Of a DNA stretch of 64,000 nt, positions 45,718 through 57,315 are shown in pieces. Source of the stretch: Medicago truncatula (Eukaryota > Streptophyta > Magnoliopsida > Fabales > Fabaceae); NCBI RefSeq assembly GCF_003473485.1, contig NC_053049.1, forward strand, positions 14,508,001 to 14,572,000, written 5' to 3'. Numbering within the stretch: position 1 is the first letter of the stretch; each line of letters starts with the position of its first letter. Position numbers and translations under genes: made by a program. Below the pieces are notes generated by a model, which saw nothing but the letters and a program-made list of their open reading frames with translations, was not told the origin of the DNA and made no database searches.

Positions 45718-46400
45718 CGTAGTTCTTAGTTAGTTGGAGCTTTAGGAACATTGGGAGTGAATAATGCAAAAAGCCCATTCCTTTTCATCTTCGATTGTAA
45801 TATTCCTTTGTATAATACACCTGATTGTTGTTTTTATTCATATTTTGTTTGATTTGGCTATATTGGCGGAACTATTACATTCTCGTGTGTTAACATTTTT
45901 ATCAAAGCGTCTCTCTTCTCTTTTATAAATCTTAGTAGCCACAATTTTTTTTTTCTTGTTGATCTATAGAAGACGGATAATTTAAGGTCAATTTTAATCC
46001 GAAATCACTCCTCCGAATTGTGTTTCTTTCTCTTTTAATTAAATAAGTAATTTTTCATATATTTTCAACTTTCTTTCATTGATTTCGTGCTTTTGTTGTT
46101 TAGGAACACTTTGTTTATTTTGATTTCTGTTTTAGTGCGGTCTTTATTTGATTCAGGTTGAAAAATTAGTTTTGATCAACTGTAAATTCAATCAATGAGT
46201 ATTTTTTTTGGTGGCTTGAATATAGTCATAATTGTAGTCATATAGGTATATATGTGATGACAGTCGTCATTACGTTATTTTTTTGGTCTTTTTTATGTTA
46301 TTTTAATGGCATTTAGAGAGTCAATTGCTTGTATACATGGTTAAATCATCTCAAGATTCATGAAAGAGAAGTTCTGCACAAATTGAAAATGAATGCAAGA
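45718..46400. other. Intergenic, nothing recognised
   Basis: T-rich spacer with no supported gene or named repeat. Confidence 0.45.
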
Positions 46401-47745
46401 ATTTAGCTACTGGAGAAATCATGCCACGATGGACCTGAATCGTGGCACGTTTGAAGCGTGGAATTTAACTGAAGATGCTGGAAAAATGGTGGCACGATGG
46501 ATGTGTAACGTGCCACGATGATTGAATAAATTTACTGCCACGTATGAATTAATTGGATGAGAACAAGTGTTTTGTTATAGGTGGTATGAATATAAAAATG
46601 ATGAGATAGGCACTAATTAATGGGCCTATGTCATGTAACCTAAAAGGAGATGCATGCAATGTTTCTAGCAAACGAGTCCACATGAGGCACATATAAAAAG
46701 CGGAAACAGTGAAACAAATGGACATTCACGCTTTGGTCAGGTGCATTCACTTTTGGAGACGAAGGAATGGAAGGAAAGAAACACGCTGCCACATAGAGTT
46801 CAAGCTTGGCAGGATTCACGAAGCAGAGAAGAAATTATTCTCTCTAATTCTAATTCATGTACAAGCTTTTAAACTTTATGATTATGTTAATTATACGTAG
46901 CTAATTTTGTTTTGATCGAGCCATGATAAATCTATTGTAATATATGAATCAGTAGTTGATACTCTCTTTATTATTAATGTTATTCAGTCTTTATTCAGAA
47001 TTACTTGTGTTCATTGCTTTTTATATAATTGCTTTGTATGACTATAAACCCTAACTTCTTGCAATTACATGAATTGATATTAGGAATTGAATGACTATTA
47101 ACCCTAGCTTTTAATCCTGAAGTAGTAATCCTGTTTGATTCAACATAGGAACCTAGAGATAGGAAATTGAGGATCATGACACATGAATTAACGTACTTTT
47201 ATGGCTTCCGCGGTTATTCAATCGGTTTAAGAGATTAAAAGGTTATAACTTAGGAAAGGGTTTTGAGTCAAGAGATTGATCAAAACTACTTAGTTAATTT
47301 GTCGTAAAGATATCCAGAAGTCCTAGCTCAACTGGCAAAATGTCGAAATTGTTAGGCCGGATGCCATGACCTGGGTTCGAACCCCGGTACCTCCACTTGT
47401 GTGTGTGAGTTTATAATGACTTTGCCATTTCGTCTATCTACCAATAAATAAATAAATAAATAAATAATTTGTCGTAAAGATTGAATAGTAATTAGGAATA
47501 AAGGGAGGTAAACTACTCATATAGAACAATAGGGGATTCATCGGCTTAATCATCCTTCTCAAATCATCTTTTAACAACTTTTGTTTACTTTTTATACACA
47601 CAAACCTACTGCCTCAGGCACTTATAAAATTTACACATCCTAGATATTAACTTTATTGCTAAGTTGAGATTAACGCAGTCCTCGTGGATACGAACTTATT
47701 TTATTACTTCGATAGTTTTAGTACACTTGCTAAAATATTTATCAA
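46400..47745 (-). mobile_element. Retroelement-like repeat carrying a SINE
   Basis: Contains several GTGGCACG/CGTGCCAC words (46424-46545), also seen at 21613-21652. It ends with TACGAACTTATTTTATTACT, TCGATAGTTTTAGTACACTTGC at about 47688-47730 (quoted in two parts), the recurring retroelement motif. A younger SINE is inserted at 47312. Eroded LTR retrotransposon sequence is the best guess. Confidence 0.45.
47312..47464 (+). mobile_element. tRNA-derived SINE, family B, with 17-bp target duplication
   Basis: Identical TAATTTGTCGTAAAGAT flanks it at 47295-47311 and 47465-47481. The body has box A-like TCCTAGCTCAACTGGCAAAA, box B GGTTCGAACCC, CGGTACCTCCACTTGTG, AGTTTATAATGACTTTGCC, and an (AAAT)n tail. 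The perfect duplication points to a fairly recent insertion. Confidence 0.9.
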
Positions 47746-48250
47746 TATGCTCTACTATTTTAGGCACATGTACTATATCATTTTAAATGAATAAATATAT
47801 CGTTTATTTTAATAAAAAAATAAAAATACAACGTCATCATCAGACGCATAGCGTCAATTTTTATTTTTTTTCTTTTAAACTTATTTCATTTCGTCAATGA
47901 AAATATTTTATGTTGAAAGGATTTAGTCTTATTTCATTTCAAATAACGATATTGACGAGTAATATAGAAATGTGAGTTATCTTCATTCAAGATGATTAAT
48001 TTTGCTATCTTCCTGAGGCAATTACAAAGCAACTAAGATGTTGTAGATCCTCTCGACTCATATATGACACCTCCTCACCGACAAAATAAAACTAAAAGTA
48101 AAATGCTAAGACATTGAGGTGCATTTTATTTGCGAAACAATAAGTATTGGACACGACATAAATAGTACATGACAAGACATGTATGTATTAGAGAGTAGAG
48201 ACATATATGTTGGATCATGCTTTAATAAGGGACATAAATGACTATCACAA

Positions 48251-48308
<58 letters not shown>

Positions 48309-48840
48309 TAGCAATGTGAGATTCCGATACATCTCACTATCAACACTCATGCCTAGTGTGAGCCTTGGGTCAAAATCCTACGTCGTCATTCTTAACTAAA
48401 CTCTGATCCATGCAACAACTAAAAAATCTTAATAATGTGAGATTCAAATACATTTTCAATAGATTTTACATTGTGTTTTATAAATTTCCTGAAATTCAAT
48501 TGACTTGCATCACATGCTCGACAAATTTAAGTTGCAATCATTTTTGTGGTTAAAGGCAAAGATGATTAATTTTGCTTTTAATTATCATGATTGGTGGCGA
48601 AATCTCTTAGCTTGCATGGGATTCATTTTATAGTTCTTGTTGTTGTTGCGTTTTTCATGTTGTTACTAGTGGCTCATGTTTTAAATCTTTGTGAGCCACT
48701 GTATTAGCACACCTTGTGTGGGATGGGTCACATTTGGTGATTAATATAATTCATTTTGGTTTATAAAAAAAAAGAGAACTTTTTTGAAAATTGCTCTTCT
48801 CCCATCAAATAACACTCACTCCCAACTGAATGGACGAAAT
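47746..48840. other. Intergenic with (AT)n and a retroelement tail
   Basis: (AT)n microsatellite at 48253-48303. A LINE/SINE-like 3' end at about 48610-48773 (TTAATATAATTCATTTTGGT then A-run), similar in form to 31262-31367. No gene. Confidence 0.5.
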
Positions 48841-48844
48841 TATC

Positions 48845-49214
48845 CATGCGTGACTTAAGTCATGATCGATACTTTCAGCGTGAGTTAACTCACGCTGTCT
48901 GAATTAACTCACGCAGGTTGTAAACCCAGTGTGAGTTAAGTCACACTGGAGGTTGTACTGTTTTGGTACATAACCCATCAGTCCCAACTTCCAAACACCA
49001 TTTTCTTTCCCTCCCTACCTCCAAAATCTCAAAAAGTGTGATTTTTTGGGTCAAAATCTTCATTTCAAATCATTGCAAATCGTTAGGAAGAAAGTTACTA
49101 CGCTCATCAAGCATAAAAAATCAGGTAATATATCATCTTAACTCATTTCATTTTGCTAGTTTTTAAGCTTGGTTCATCAGTTTTGGAAGTAGAATGAACG
49201 TGAGTTAACTCACT
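48845..49214. repeat. Cluster of GTTAAC/CTTAAG-centred palindromes
   Basis: TGACTTAAGTCA (48851-48862), AGCGTGAGTTAACTCACGCT (48877-48896), a half-site GAATTAACTCACGC (48901-48914), a 22-bp near palindrome at 48927-48948, and GTGAGTTAACTCAC (49200-49213). Confidence 0.85.
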
Positions 49215-49319
49215 CATGTGTATTGCTCTGTTTCAAATTTTGCACCATTTTTTTCTTTGTTAGCTTGTTACACAAGTTATTTATATTATTTTTTCCTTGT
49301 TATTTTGTTATTCAATAGA

Positions 49320-49602
49320 CATAATGATGGTTGAAAATGTGGTTGATGATGAAGTTGAGCCGAAATAAGCCATAATTGAAGCTTCCGGCGATGTCAAACC
49401 AACCGTTAATGTAAAGTTGAAACTCAAAATTCCTTTTCAAACTCACATTGAAGAAAAACCTAAACCGATACCTATCGATGTTGTCATGTATAATATTGAT
49501 ATTACCCCTGGAAATATATATTTTGGGATGAATTATAAAAAATTCACTCCAAAATCTTTATCCCTTTCGGATATAATATTGATAATATTATTCCTATTTT
49601 AG
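49320..49602 (+). pseudogene. Decayed open frame of unknown origin
   Basis: ATGATGGTTGAAAATGTGG opens a frame that meets TAA after 15 codons. The same frame then continues as IIEASGDVKPTVNVKLKLK and IPFQTHIEEKPKPIPIDVVM to a stop at 49602. Composition looks protein-like, and the frame continues across the stop. I do not recognise the family. Confidence 0.3.
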
Positions 49603-50584
49603 TGGGATATTTCCTATGTTAATGAGATTTCATTTTTTAATTAAAATTTAAAATAATATTATTAAAAGATAAAATAAAGTAGTTTAAATGAATGTTAAAA
49701 TGGGTAAAGAAAAAGTCAGTTCAAACTCATGTATTTTCTTTATATGTAGTATAAATACATTGTTAGTACCATTGAAAAAGATATGTAAAGTTTATTACAA
49801 TATGAAAGTCTAAAATATTTAAGCCTATAATTTTAATGAAAATCAAGATTTCATAAAAAAAAATATTGTTCCTAATTTATACGTATTAACGTAATAAAAA
49901 TAGTAGATACATAAACACGTAGTGTTCGTGTGAATGCTATTACTTATAATGTACATTGTACCATTAGAGTTTTTCTTAAAGTGAAAGTTTTCATTTTTAA
50001 AATTTATTTATGATTTTCAACTGTTTTTTTTTTAATAAGTTTTGGCTTTTTATAATTCTAATATGTTTTTTTCTTTTAATTATATGAACAATTTGCTTAC
50101 AACTCCAACACTTGAGGGAATGTTCCGTTGGTACACACAAACGCAATTGAGTTTTTCAATAAAAACAACACGTATACGTATAGAATAACCAACATATATC
50201 TAGTATTTGTCAACAACAAAAAAGACCTATCTATATATATATATAGGATCCCTGAGGCACTGGTTAAAAATACTATAAAAGAGAATTATTATCATAAAAT
50301 AAAACTGTTTTTGATTTTATTATATAATTTCCTTTTTTATATTCTTAATCAGTGTCCCTAGGGACACCGGTTACCATTTCTCATATATATATTAGTATTT
50401 TTTTTTATTGGAATACAACAAATCTAGTAGCATTTGAATTTTTAATAACACTATAATAAATTCTTGATAACTTCCATCATTATGTACATCCCATTAAATT
50501 TAGATAGTTTTAGATCAATAAACAATTCCTCTGTATGCGATAATGCGTCTATCTACTTAATTTTTTCATTTCCTTCGAATAGTC
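49603..50584. other. Upstream region of protease gene 2
   Basis: Very AT-rich with no gene recognised. Confidence 0.45.
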
Positions 50585-50592
50585 TATAAAAA
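50585..50592 (+). promoter_or_regulatory. TATA box of protease gene 2
   Basis: TATAAAAA in AGTCTATAAAAAGGC, 67 bp upstream of the start codon at 50652. Protease gene 3 has the same word at a similar setting. Confidence 0.6.
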
Positions 50593-50651
50593 GGCACCGA
50601 AAAACATAAACATTGTAACACAATTTTCATATCATTATTTCTCTATACATT

Positions 50652-51971
50652 ATGGCAACAATGGGTAAACGTTCATTTCTTACCCTTCTATTCTTTTCCA
50701 TCTGTTTCATTGTTTCTTTTTCTCATGCTCAAAAGAATGGTTTTAGTGTTGAACTCATCCACCGCGACTCTTTAAAATCACCACTCTATAAACCTACTCA
50801 AAATAAATACCAATATTTTGTCGATGCCGCACGTCGTTCCATCAACCGTGCCAATCATTTTTACAAATATTCCCTTGCAAATATACCTCAATCAACTGTA
50901 ATCCCCGATATCGGCGAGTATCTAATGACCTATTCAGTTGGTACACCACCATTTAAGTTATATGGTATTGTTGATACCGGTAGTGATATTGTTTGGCTTC
51001 AATGTGAGCCTTGTCAAGAATGTTACAACCAAACCACTCCTATGTTTAATCCGTCGAAATCGTCAAGTTACAAAAACATTCCTTGCCCATCAAAGTTGTG
51101 TCAATCTATGGAAGATACCTCATGTAATGACAAAAATTATTGTGAATATTCTACTTATTATGGTGATAATTCACATTCAGGAGGAGATCTTAGTGTTGAC
51201 ACTCTTACATTGGAATCCACCAATGGACTTACAGTTTCATTTCCTAATATTGTGATAGGATGTGGAACTAACAATATTTTGTCCTATGAAGGCGCAAGCT
51301 CTGGTATCGTTGGCTTCGGAAGTGGACCCGCGTCTTTTATCACTCAATTGGGATCCTCAACTGGTGGTAAATTCTCCTATTGTTTAACACCATTGTTTTC
51401 TGTAACAAACATTCAATCAAACGCAACGAGCAAGCTCAATTTTGGAGATGCGGCTACGGTATCTGGAGACGGGGTTGTGACAACTCCTATATTGAAAAAA
51501 GACCCCGAAACCTTTTACTATTTGACATTGGAAGCATTTAGTGTTGGAAATAGAAGAGTAGAAATTGGAGGAGTTCCAAATGGTGATAATGAGGGTAACA
51601 TCATAATTGATTCGGGTACAACATTAACAAGTTTAACAAAAGATGATTACTCTTTTTTGGAATCTGCTGTGGTAGATTTGGTGAAGTTAGAACGTGTTGA
51701 CGATCCTACTCAAACATTAAACCTTTGCTATAGTGTCAAAGCTGAGGGATATGATTTTCCTATAATCACAATGCATTTTAAAGGTGCAGATGTCGATTTG
51801 CATCCTATTAGCACATTTGTTTCGGTTGCTGATGGTGTTTTTTGCTTGGCTTTTGAATCATCTCAAGATCACGCCATCTTTGGAAATTTGGCTCAGCAAA
51901 ATTTGATGGTTGGTTATGATCTTCAGCAAAAAATTGTGTCCTTTAAACCTAGTGATTGTACCAAAGTGTGA
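50652..51971 (+). CDS. CDR1-like: CDR1-like secreted aspartic protease, 439 aa (copy 2)
   Basis: Intact single-exon A1B aspartic protease. A signal peptide of about 26 residues (FLTLLFFSICFIVSFSHA core) is followed by FSVELIHRDSLKSPLYKPTQ. Catalytic DTGSD at Asp108 and DSGTT at Asp320, flap Tyr170 in YYGD. VGTPPFKLYGIVDTGSD matches copy 1 almost exactly around the first Asp, while the 240-260 region (TPLFSVTNIQSNATS) is longer. Most divergence from copy 1 lies in surface loops and the C-terminal lobe. A second ATG at codon 4 could also start the protein; the first is taken because it lies closer to the TATA box. Probably apoplastic. Substrate unknown. Confidence 0.93.
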   Translation: MATMGKRSFLTLLFFSICFIVSFSHAQKNGFSVELIHRDSLKSPLYKPTQNKYQYFVDAARRSINRANHFYKYSLANIPQSTVIPDIGEYLMTYSVGTPPFKLYGIVDTGSDIVWLQCEPCQECYNQTTPMFNPSKSSSYKNIPCPSKLCQSMEDTSCNDKNYCEYSTYYGDNSHSGGDLSVDTLTLESTNGLTVSFPNIVIGCGTNNILSYEGASSGIVGFGSGPASFITQLGSSTGGKFSYCLTPLFSVTNIQSNATSKLNFGDAATVSGDGVVTTPILKKDPETFYYLTLEAFSVGNRRVEIGGVPNGDNEGNIIIDSGTTLTSLTKDDYSFLESAVVDLVKLERVDDPTQTLNLCYSVKAEGYDFPIITMHFKGADVDLHPISTFVSVADGVFCLAFESSQDHAIFGNLAQQNLMVGYDLQQKIVSFKPSDCTKV

Positions 51972-52830
51972 TCACTTTTATAGACTTTGTTTACTTTCTT
52001 ACTTGCATTTAAAATAAAATAATCTGCATGTTATTTGATGTATTAATAAAATACATTTGAAGGTCAAATTATAGGCATCACGGAAAAGTTATTTATATTC
52101 TTTGAACGACAAATATTTAAAAAAATATATATAAATAAGGAAGCATATTATATCGTCAAAATTTAAAAGAATTAAAATTTTCTATAAGTAACATACCATT
52201 ACTTCGATTATTATTATATTTTTGCTTACAAGATAAAACTAAAGAAAAACAAAAAAAAAAAAATTCATGATTATTGTCTCCGATGATAAGCAACACCCAT
52301 TATATCCGTCATAACCAGCAATCGAAGATCTGCTGGAAGATCAAGAACAATCATGATTCTTAGTAAACCTTTTTACAACTTTGGCTAAATAATCAACACA
52401 TATTTTATCCATCCTTGAAGTGTAATATAATTGGAAAGCCCATTCTTTAGCCATGTAATTTTTCTTATAGTATTATATTCGTAGTGATGAGTGAAAATGT
52501 AAATAGCATGCATGGAATCTATGTAGGCAAACAATGTCTTCCAAGAGAAATTTTTGTTAGGAACGAACCTAACATATTATTTTTACAAACAACAAATTAA
52601 AACATGACACATCATTGTTTTATTTTAAAATAATTTGGAAATAATTTAAGAAATGAAAAATAATTGTTCCTCCTCTCTCTCAACCATTATTTGCAGTTAG
52701 TATTCACCACCACCAATCATGGTTAAAAGAAGAAAAAAATGACGTGTCATGTTTTAATTTGTTGTTTGTAAGAATGATAGTTAGGTTCGTTCCTACACAA
52801 GAATTTCTCATAATAATAATAATAATAATA
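51972..52830. other. 3' flank of protease gene 2
   Basis: AT-rich spacer. An (AAT)n stretch at about 52809-52830 precedes the MITE. The phrase AGGTTCGTTCCTA/TAGGAACGAACCT occurs inverted near 52558-52570 and 52782-52795, with AACATGACAC and ATCAT-rich arms between (about 52553-52806). This looks like another small foldback element. Confidence 0.45.
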
Positions 52831-53328
52831 AGGTTTAAATATGTTTTTAGTTCCTATAATTAAATCAACTTTTTGTTTTAATCCCTTTAAAAAAATTCTT
52901 TAACTTTTAGTCCCCAAAAATTTTGCATCTTCACTTTTAGTCCCTCCTTTTAAATAAAATCAAATGTAGAATTCATATTTTTGATTAAAATTTTGCAAAA
53001 AAGTTTATAATATTAGAAGAATCTCTCCAAAAAAAAAAATAGAATTTATTTACAAAACATTAATTAAATATGATTTTTTATATTTTTGGTGGTTAAAAAT
53101 TCATATTTTGTTAAAAAATTCTTTTTTTTTTTTTGGGAGAGATTTTTATAATATTCTACATATTTCTGCACAATTTTATTAAAAAAATAATAATACATGA
53201 GTTCAGTTAAAAATAGGGACAAAAAGTTGTGATTGAAAATTTTATATGGACTCAAAGTTGAAGGAAAAATTTAGAGGGGCTAAAATAAAAAAATGATATA
53301 TTTATAGGGACCAAAAATATATTTAACT
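52831..53328. mobile_element. Palindromic MITE, same family as intron element at 7620
   Basis: Left end GGTTTAAATATGTTTTTAG and right end, reversed, AGTTAAATATATTTTTGG. The centre ACAAAACATTAATTAAATAT folds on AATTCATATTTTGTTAAA. Same ends and centre as 7620-8165. Inserted beside an AAT microsatellite. Confidence 0.7.
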
Positions 53329-53560
53329 GAACCGTACAGTTTCGACTGAGTCGGTCGATGGACTTCGATACTCAACACCGTCCACCTTTCTTATGTCTAT
53401 GTGGTTGAGTTGGCGGTTGATTTGATCCATATGATCTTTCAACCCGAAAATATTGACATCAGTGTGAATCCTGAACAGATGGGGTGGTTTTCCCCCGTTG
53501 TAGTAAACTGCAACTAGCTTGGTGTTCGAATCAATGACCAGAAATTTCCATGGTTTTTTT
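53329..53560 (-). pseudogene. MULE-like transposase N-terminal fragment
   Basis: Minus strand reads VYYNGGKPPHLFRIHTDVN, IFGLKDHMDQINRQLNHIDI and VDGVEYRSPSTDS. This is the N-terminal segment I associate with plant MULE transposase-type proteins. The rest of the protein is missing. Two sets of ATATAAT palindromes lie beyond it at 53685-54763. Confidence 0.4.
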
Positions 53561-54800
53561 TTGTGTGTGTGGTTTACTGCTTATGAAACCCGACACACTT
53601 ATTTATAGAGGTTTCTGGACGTCGTGAATCAGAGGAACTGTCAGTGCAATGTGGACCACACAAAGAATCTTGTCGTGGATTATTTTGGATTGTATAATCT
53701 GAAACATCCCTCACCATACACAAAGTATGAGGTTTCTCTCATTTTCACTCATTATTGAAGCATTTCGAATTACATAATCTAAAACGTTTGAAAAAGTTTC
53801 GAATTATATAATCCAAACAAAATCAAAGTTTTGGACGGCATAGGAAACTCATGGAACACGTTTTTCAATGAATTTTACCAGTTTTAATGACTAGTAAAAC
53901 CCCCTTTGAACACGTTTTTGATCATTAATTAAGAGTAGTTACACTCTATGCAACAAAATCTTCACTAATTTTCCCTATAAATACCCTTCAAACCTTCACA
54001 ATTAATTTCTTACAACATCATCTCACACTTTCTCCTCCTCCTTCCTTCTACAACAATGTGTTTCCATCATCGACCTTTTAGAAAAAGAGGTTACTTTGGA
54101 AATTCAAGGATTGTATGAACGATCAATGGGATGGTGCTGCGCAACAAAGAAGCACAGTTGGTCTGGGTTTCAGGTTGGTCTGTCTGGGTGCAAGGTTGAC
54201 CATCAAGGTCTCTTTTGCCCTAGAGAGGAAAGAAACCTTACCCCAGCCCTTGCCCCCAACTATCTTTTTCTCCTTCTCCCTCCGGCTTCCCCCTCCATCT
54301 GCTTGCACTACAAGTTTAGCTTTATGTTTTTAATAGATTATAATTAGGTTTGAATATTTTATGTAATAAGCTTAAAAAGTTTTAAGTTTAGGCTTTGTTT
54401 TATTGTAAATGTATTGATATAAGAGGAGTGTTATGGACACTATTTTTCTAACACTCTCTCTAACACTCATTCTCTTATTGGATGAAAGTCATGCCTGTGG
54501 GTACCACACATTGGAAATGCATGCATGTGGGTTCCTAGCATTTCTCTTGATATAATAATACAATAAGATTTTGTTTGTATCATTTTGTTCTTTTAATTTT
54601 TTTTAGATCTGCATTTGTTTTATGTTTATGTCATCGAAATAATATGATTACAATCTCTTTAATATAAATAAACCACAATTTTTTTAAAATTCTGGGCAAA
54701 GCAAATTTCGGACTATATAATCCGAACATTCTTGACAATCTAGTTTGGATTATATAATCTGAACCAGAGGTATTTTTGGAGGAAACAAAATAGGGCGTGT
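53561..54800. repeat. Non-coding stretch with ATATAAT palindromes
   Basis: Palindromic variants at 53685-53703, 53764-53783, 53798-53817, 54707-54726 (TTCGGACTATATAATCCGAA) and 54744-54763. Overlapping frames on both strands at 54096-54347 have no recognised product. Probably one decayed transposon together with 53329-53560. Confidence 0.5.
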
Positions 54801-55887
54801 GAGAAACATATACTGTGGGGAAAGTAATAGTCTAAAAAATTTAGTAAAATTGAATAAGGTCAATTGATATGACTAAATATTTTTTCTTTATTTTTTTTCA
54901 TTTCATGTAAGGATGTGTCTAATAAAATTGATTTGTGATTGTGTCCATGAAAGATTTTCTCACCATGCTAAGGGAGACGTATTGATGAGACGCTTCATTA
55001 TTGCTAAAAACATGGTCAGTGATCCTTAAAAAAAAAAAAAACATGGTCAATGATACAAAAGAAAAAATCTCATCCTTAGGTCTGCATTTCGAAGGCAAAA
55101 GAATTGAATACGATCTGGACTGATAGTAATAATGATGCAATGATTCCAAGGCCTTATTATCATTGCATATCTCTAAAATATTTGCAATCATTTATCTCAT
55201 AAAAATCCAAAAATACTACTATTTATTGGCACACTGAGGAGAACAAAATAGTGTCGAGATTCACATTTTCTGTGGGATCGATATTTTTATTACGACAGTA
55301 AAATCGTGCACTTGCGGTCATAGAGTTTTTAGTATTGTTGTGGGGGACTTGTTGAAAATCGGGGTGATTTTTTTCCAAGTTAGTATAATTTTCTTATTAT
55401 TTTGTTTTACTATCACCGTGATTAAAAATTTTCTCATAAAACCTAGTTTGATCAAATTTTTACGAAATGAATGTCTATTTTCCGGTTTAAAAAGAGAAAA
55501 TCCAAAAATATGATACTTATTGGTAGAGTACCAAATGATGCCATTAAACTGAGAATTTTACATTTTTCATTTTGGGATAAAGTGTAAAAAGTCTTCCTTA
55601 CTATGGCAGTCATTGATTTGAGAGCATTCTGAAGTGCGAAAATTGTGCAGGTGAAACATTCTGAAGTTTTAGAAATGCAGAAAGGATTGGAACAAAAAGT
55701 TCTATTTACTACAATAATTAGAAGCAAGAGATGCTGATTCAAATTCATTGTCAGATGCACAAGTAGATTCTGGAGAATCAAGCTAGTAGCAGTATGCAGC
55801 AAGGCTTGAGAAGAAAAGGGATTATCAAGCCCCGTGATTTTAGTTTTGTTCCAATTTAAGATGTTTGTAGAATCTGAATTAAGGGGG
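54801..55887 (+). other. Possible internal part of an LTR element
   Basis: The minus-strand form of the recurring retroelement motif lies at 55270-55318 (ATTACGACAGTAAAATCGTG then CACTTGCGG). From about 55540 to 55887 the sequence leads into a purine tract AAGGGGG (55881-55887). No intact retroelement domain could be read. Confidence 0.35.
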
Positions 55888-56200
55888 TGTGTTGAAGTAT
55901 AATTCATATTCTAATGTTAGTTAGTATAGGATAAATCCAACTATGTTTGTTGGTTAGTTGGTTAGTAAGTAACTAACTAGTTAGTTAGTTTGTTAGAGGC
56001 TTGTAGTGCAAGTTATTCAACTTATCCTATAAGTACATGTTTGTATTCTGTAGATTACAGATTGTATAGCTCACATCTCATATCTCTCATATTCAATAAT
56101 AGAAGAGTTTTATCATTTCTTTGTAGTTTCCTCTTTAAGTGTGAGTGTGTAGAGATCATTCTAATTTTTCTCTCAATTATGTATGTGCATGTTCTATCAA
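55888..56200 (+). mobile_element. Putative LTR (Copia-like size) after a polypurine tract
   Basis: AATTAAGGGGG directly precedes TGTGTTGAAGTATAATTC, as a polypurine tract precedes a 3' LTR. The segment has a TATAAGTA word (about 56028-56035), a sharp TTAGTTAGTAAGTAAC-type repetitive tract, AATAATAGAAGAG, and ends TTCTATCA. No second LTR or target duplication found. Tentative. Confidence 0.45.
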
Positions 56201-57045
56201 TTTCAAGGATCAAGAGCCCAAAGGAAACATTTCCCCCTTTGAAGAATTGGAAGAAAAAGCGAAAGAACTGTCTTCTACCAAATATGGGACAAGGTATGAC
56301 CTATTCCATTTTCATATAGAAATATTGTTATCATTTGTAAAAATAGAACTAGAATAAGGGAGTTAGGAAATCGTCACAATCTCGTTGAATGTAATAATGC
56401 TATGCTATATCTATAAAAGGGAGCGAAATAGAAGAAACCAAATGGTGAAGTAAAGAGCGGGGAAGATGGTTTTCCACCTATTATGATCCGATCTGACTGA
56501 GAGATTAGTCTATTCAATTACACGCAGGTTCACACCAAAAAAAATGTTACAACATCACCAAAAAATCAATATGACAATCTTGCTCTTCTATCCACCCAAA
56601 AAGAATTATCATTCCATCTTCATCATGACACCGTATTGCATAAAAAAATTGGATTCTCAACTTGTTTTTGCTTACAAAATTTAAAGACAGCTTGAGCATT
56701 TCCCACGTCAAAATGTTTTCTTCTAATTAAGATGTCTAAGATATTCCAGCAGTCCACACTAGAAAAAGCATTATCTCCACCATGAAACATTGTAGCAACT
56801 TTCCCTGCATGTATTCCTTTTCATCAAATTCTCAAAAAGGTTATTAGTTGCTATACTTATTTTTTTTACACCACAAATAGGTGAGGTTTAGCATGGGAAA
56901 GTTACTTTTTTCCCACCATGGGAAAGTTAGTTTTTGACCATTAGATCAAAGCAAGAACACATCCTTATCATACTCCCTCATCACTAGATTTTCTTCTTTT
57001 GTCTTCAACCTCACAACCATCAACCAATACGGTTATTATTCCCAA
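56201..57045. other. Intergenic, nothing recognised
   Basis: AT-rich spacer with overlapping short frames and no supported gene. Confidence 0.4.
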
Positions 57046-57215
57046 GGCTAAAATATGTTTTTGGTCCCTGCAAATATGGCGAGTTTGGATTTTGGTCCCT
57101 AGTAAAAAAAAAATTGAATTTCATCCCTGCAAATTTTTTTATTTTTTAAATAGTCCATGGATCCACTTTCTTGATGATTTGTCACATTTGTGAATATGTG
57201 GCATTAGCTGCAAAC
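57046..57215 (+). repeat. Single MITE/MULE-like terminus
   Basis: GGCTAAAATATGTTTTTGGT, CCCTGCAAATATGGC and TTTGGTCCCTAGT are typical of one end of a palindromic MITE or MULE. The matching other end was not found, so it may be the 5' terminus of the broken FAR1-like element just downstream. Confidence 0.45.
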
Positions 57216-57315
57216 TTGTATATGTGCCATCCATGTGGTAATTATTTTATTTTAATACGGTGATGTTGTTTTGATGGTAAGTCAATCTTATAAGATCCAT
57301 GTGCATATTATTGTT

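Noticed and set aside
47325..47396. Possible second tRNA gene
   Set aside because: Boxes A and B are present but no acceptor or anticodon stem forms. It is a tRNA-derived SINE with target duplication.
54096..54347. Overlapping plus- and minus-strand frames
   Set aside because: Three frames open on both strands in a short GC-richer patch. No family or start context supports any of them.
55452..55907. 151-codon minus-strand frame
   Set aside because: It crosses the putative polypurine tract and LTR start and resembles no known domain.
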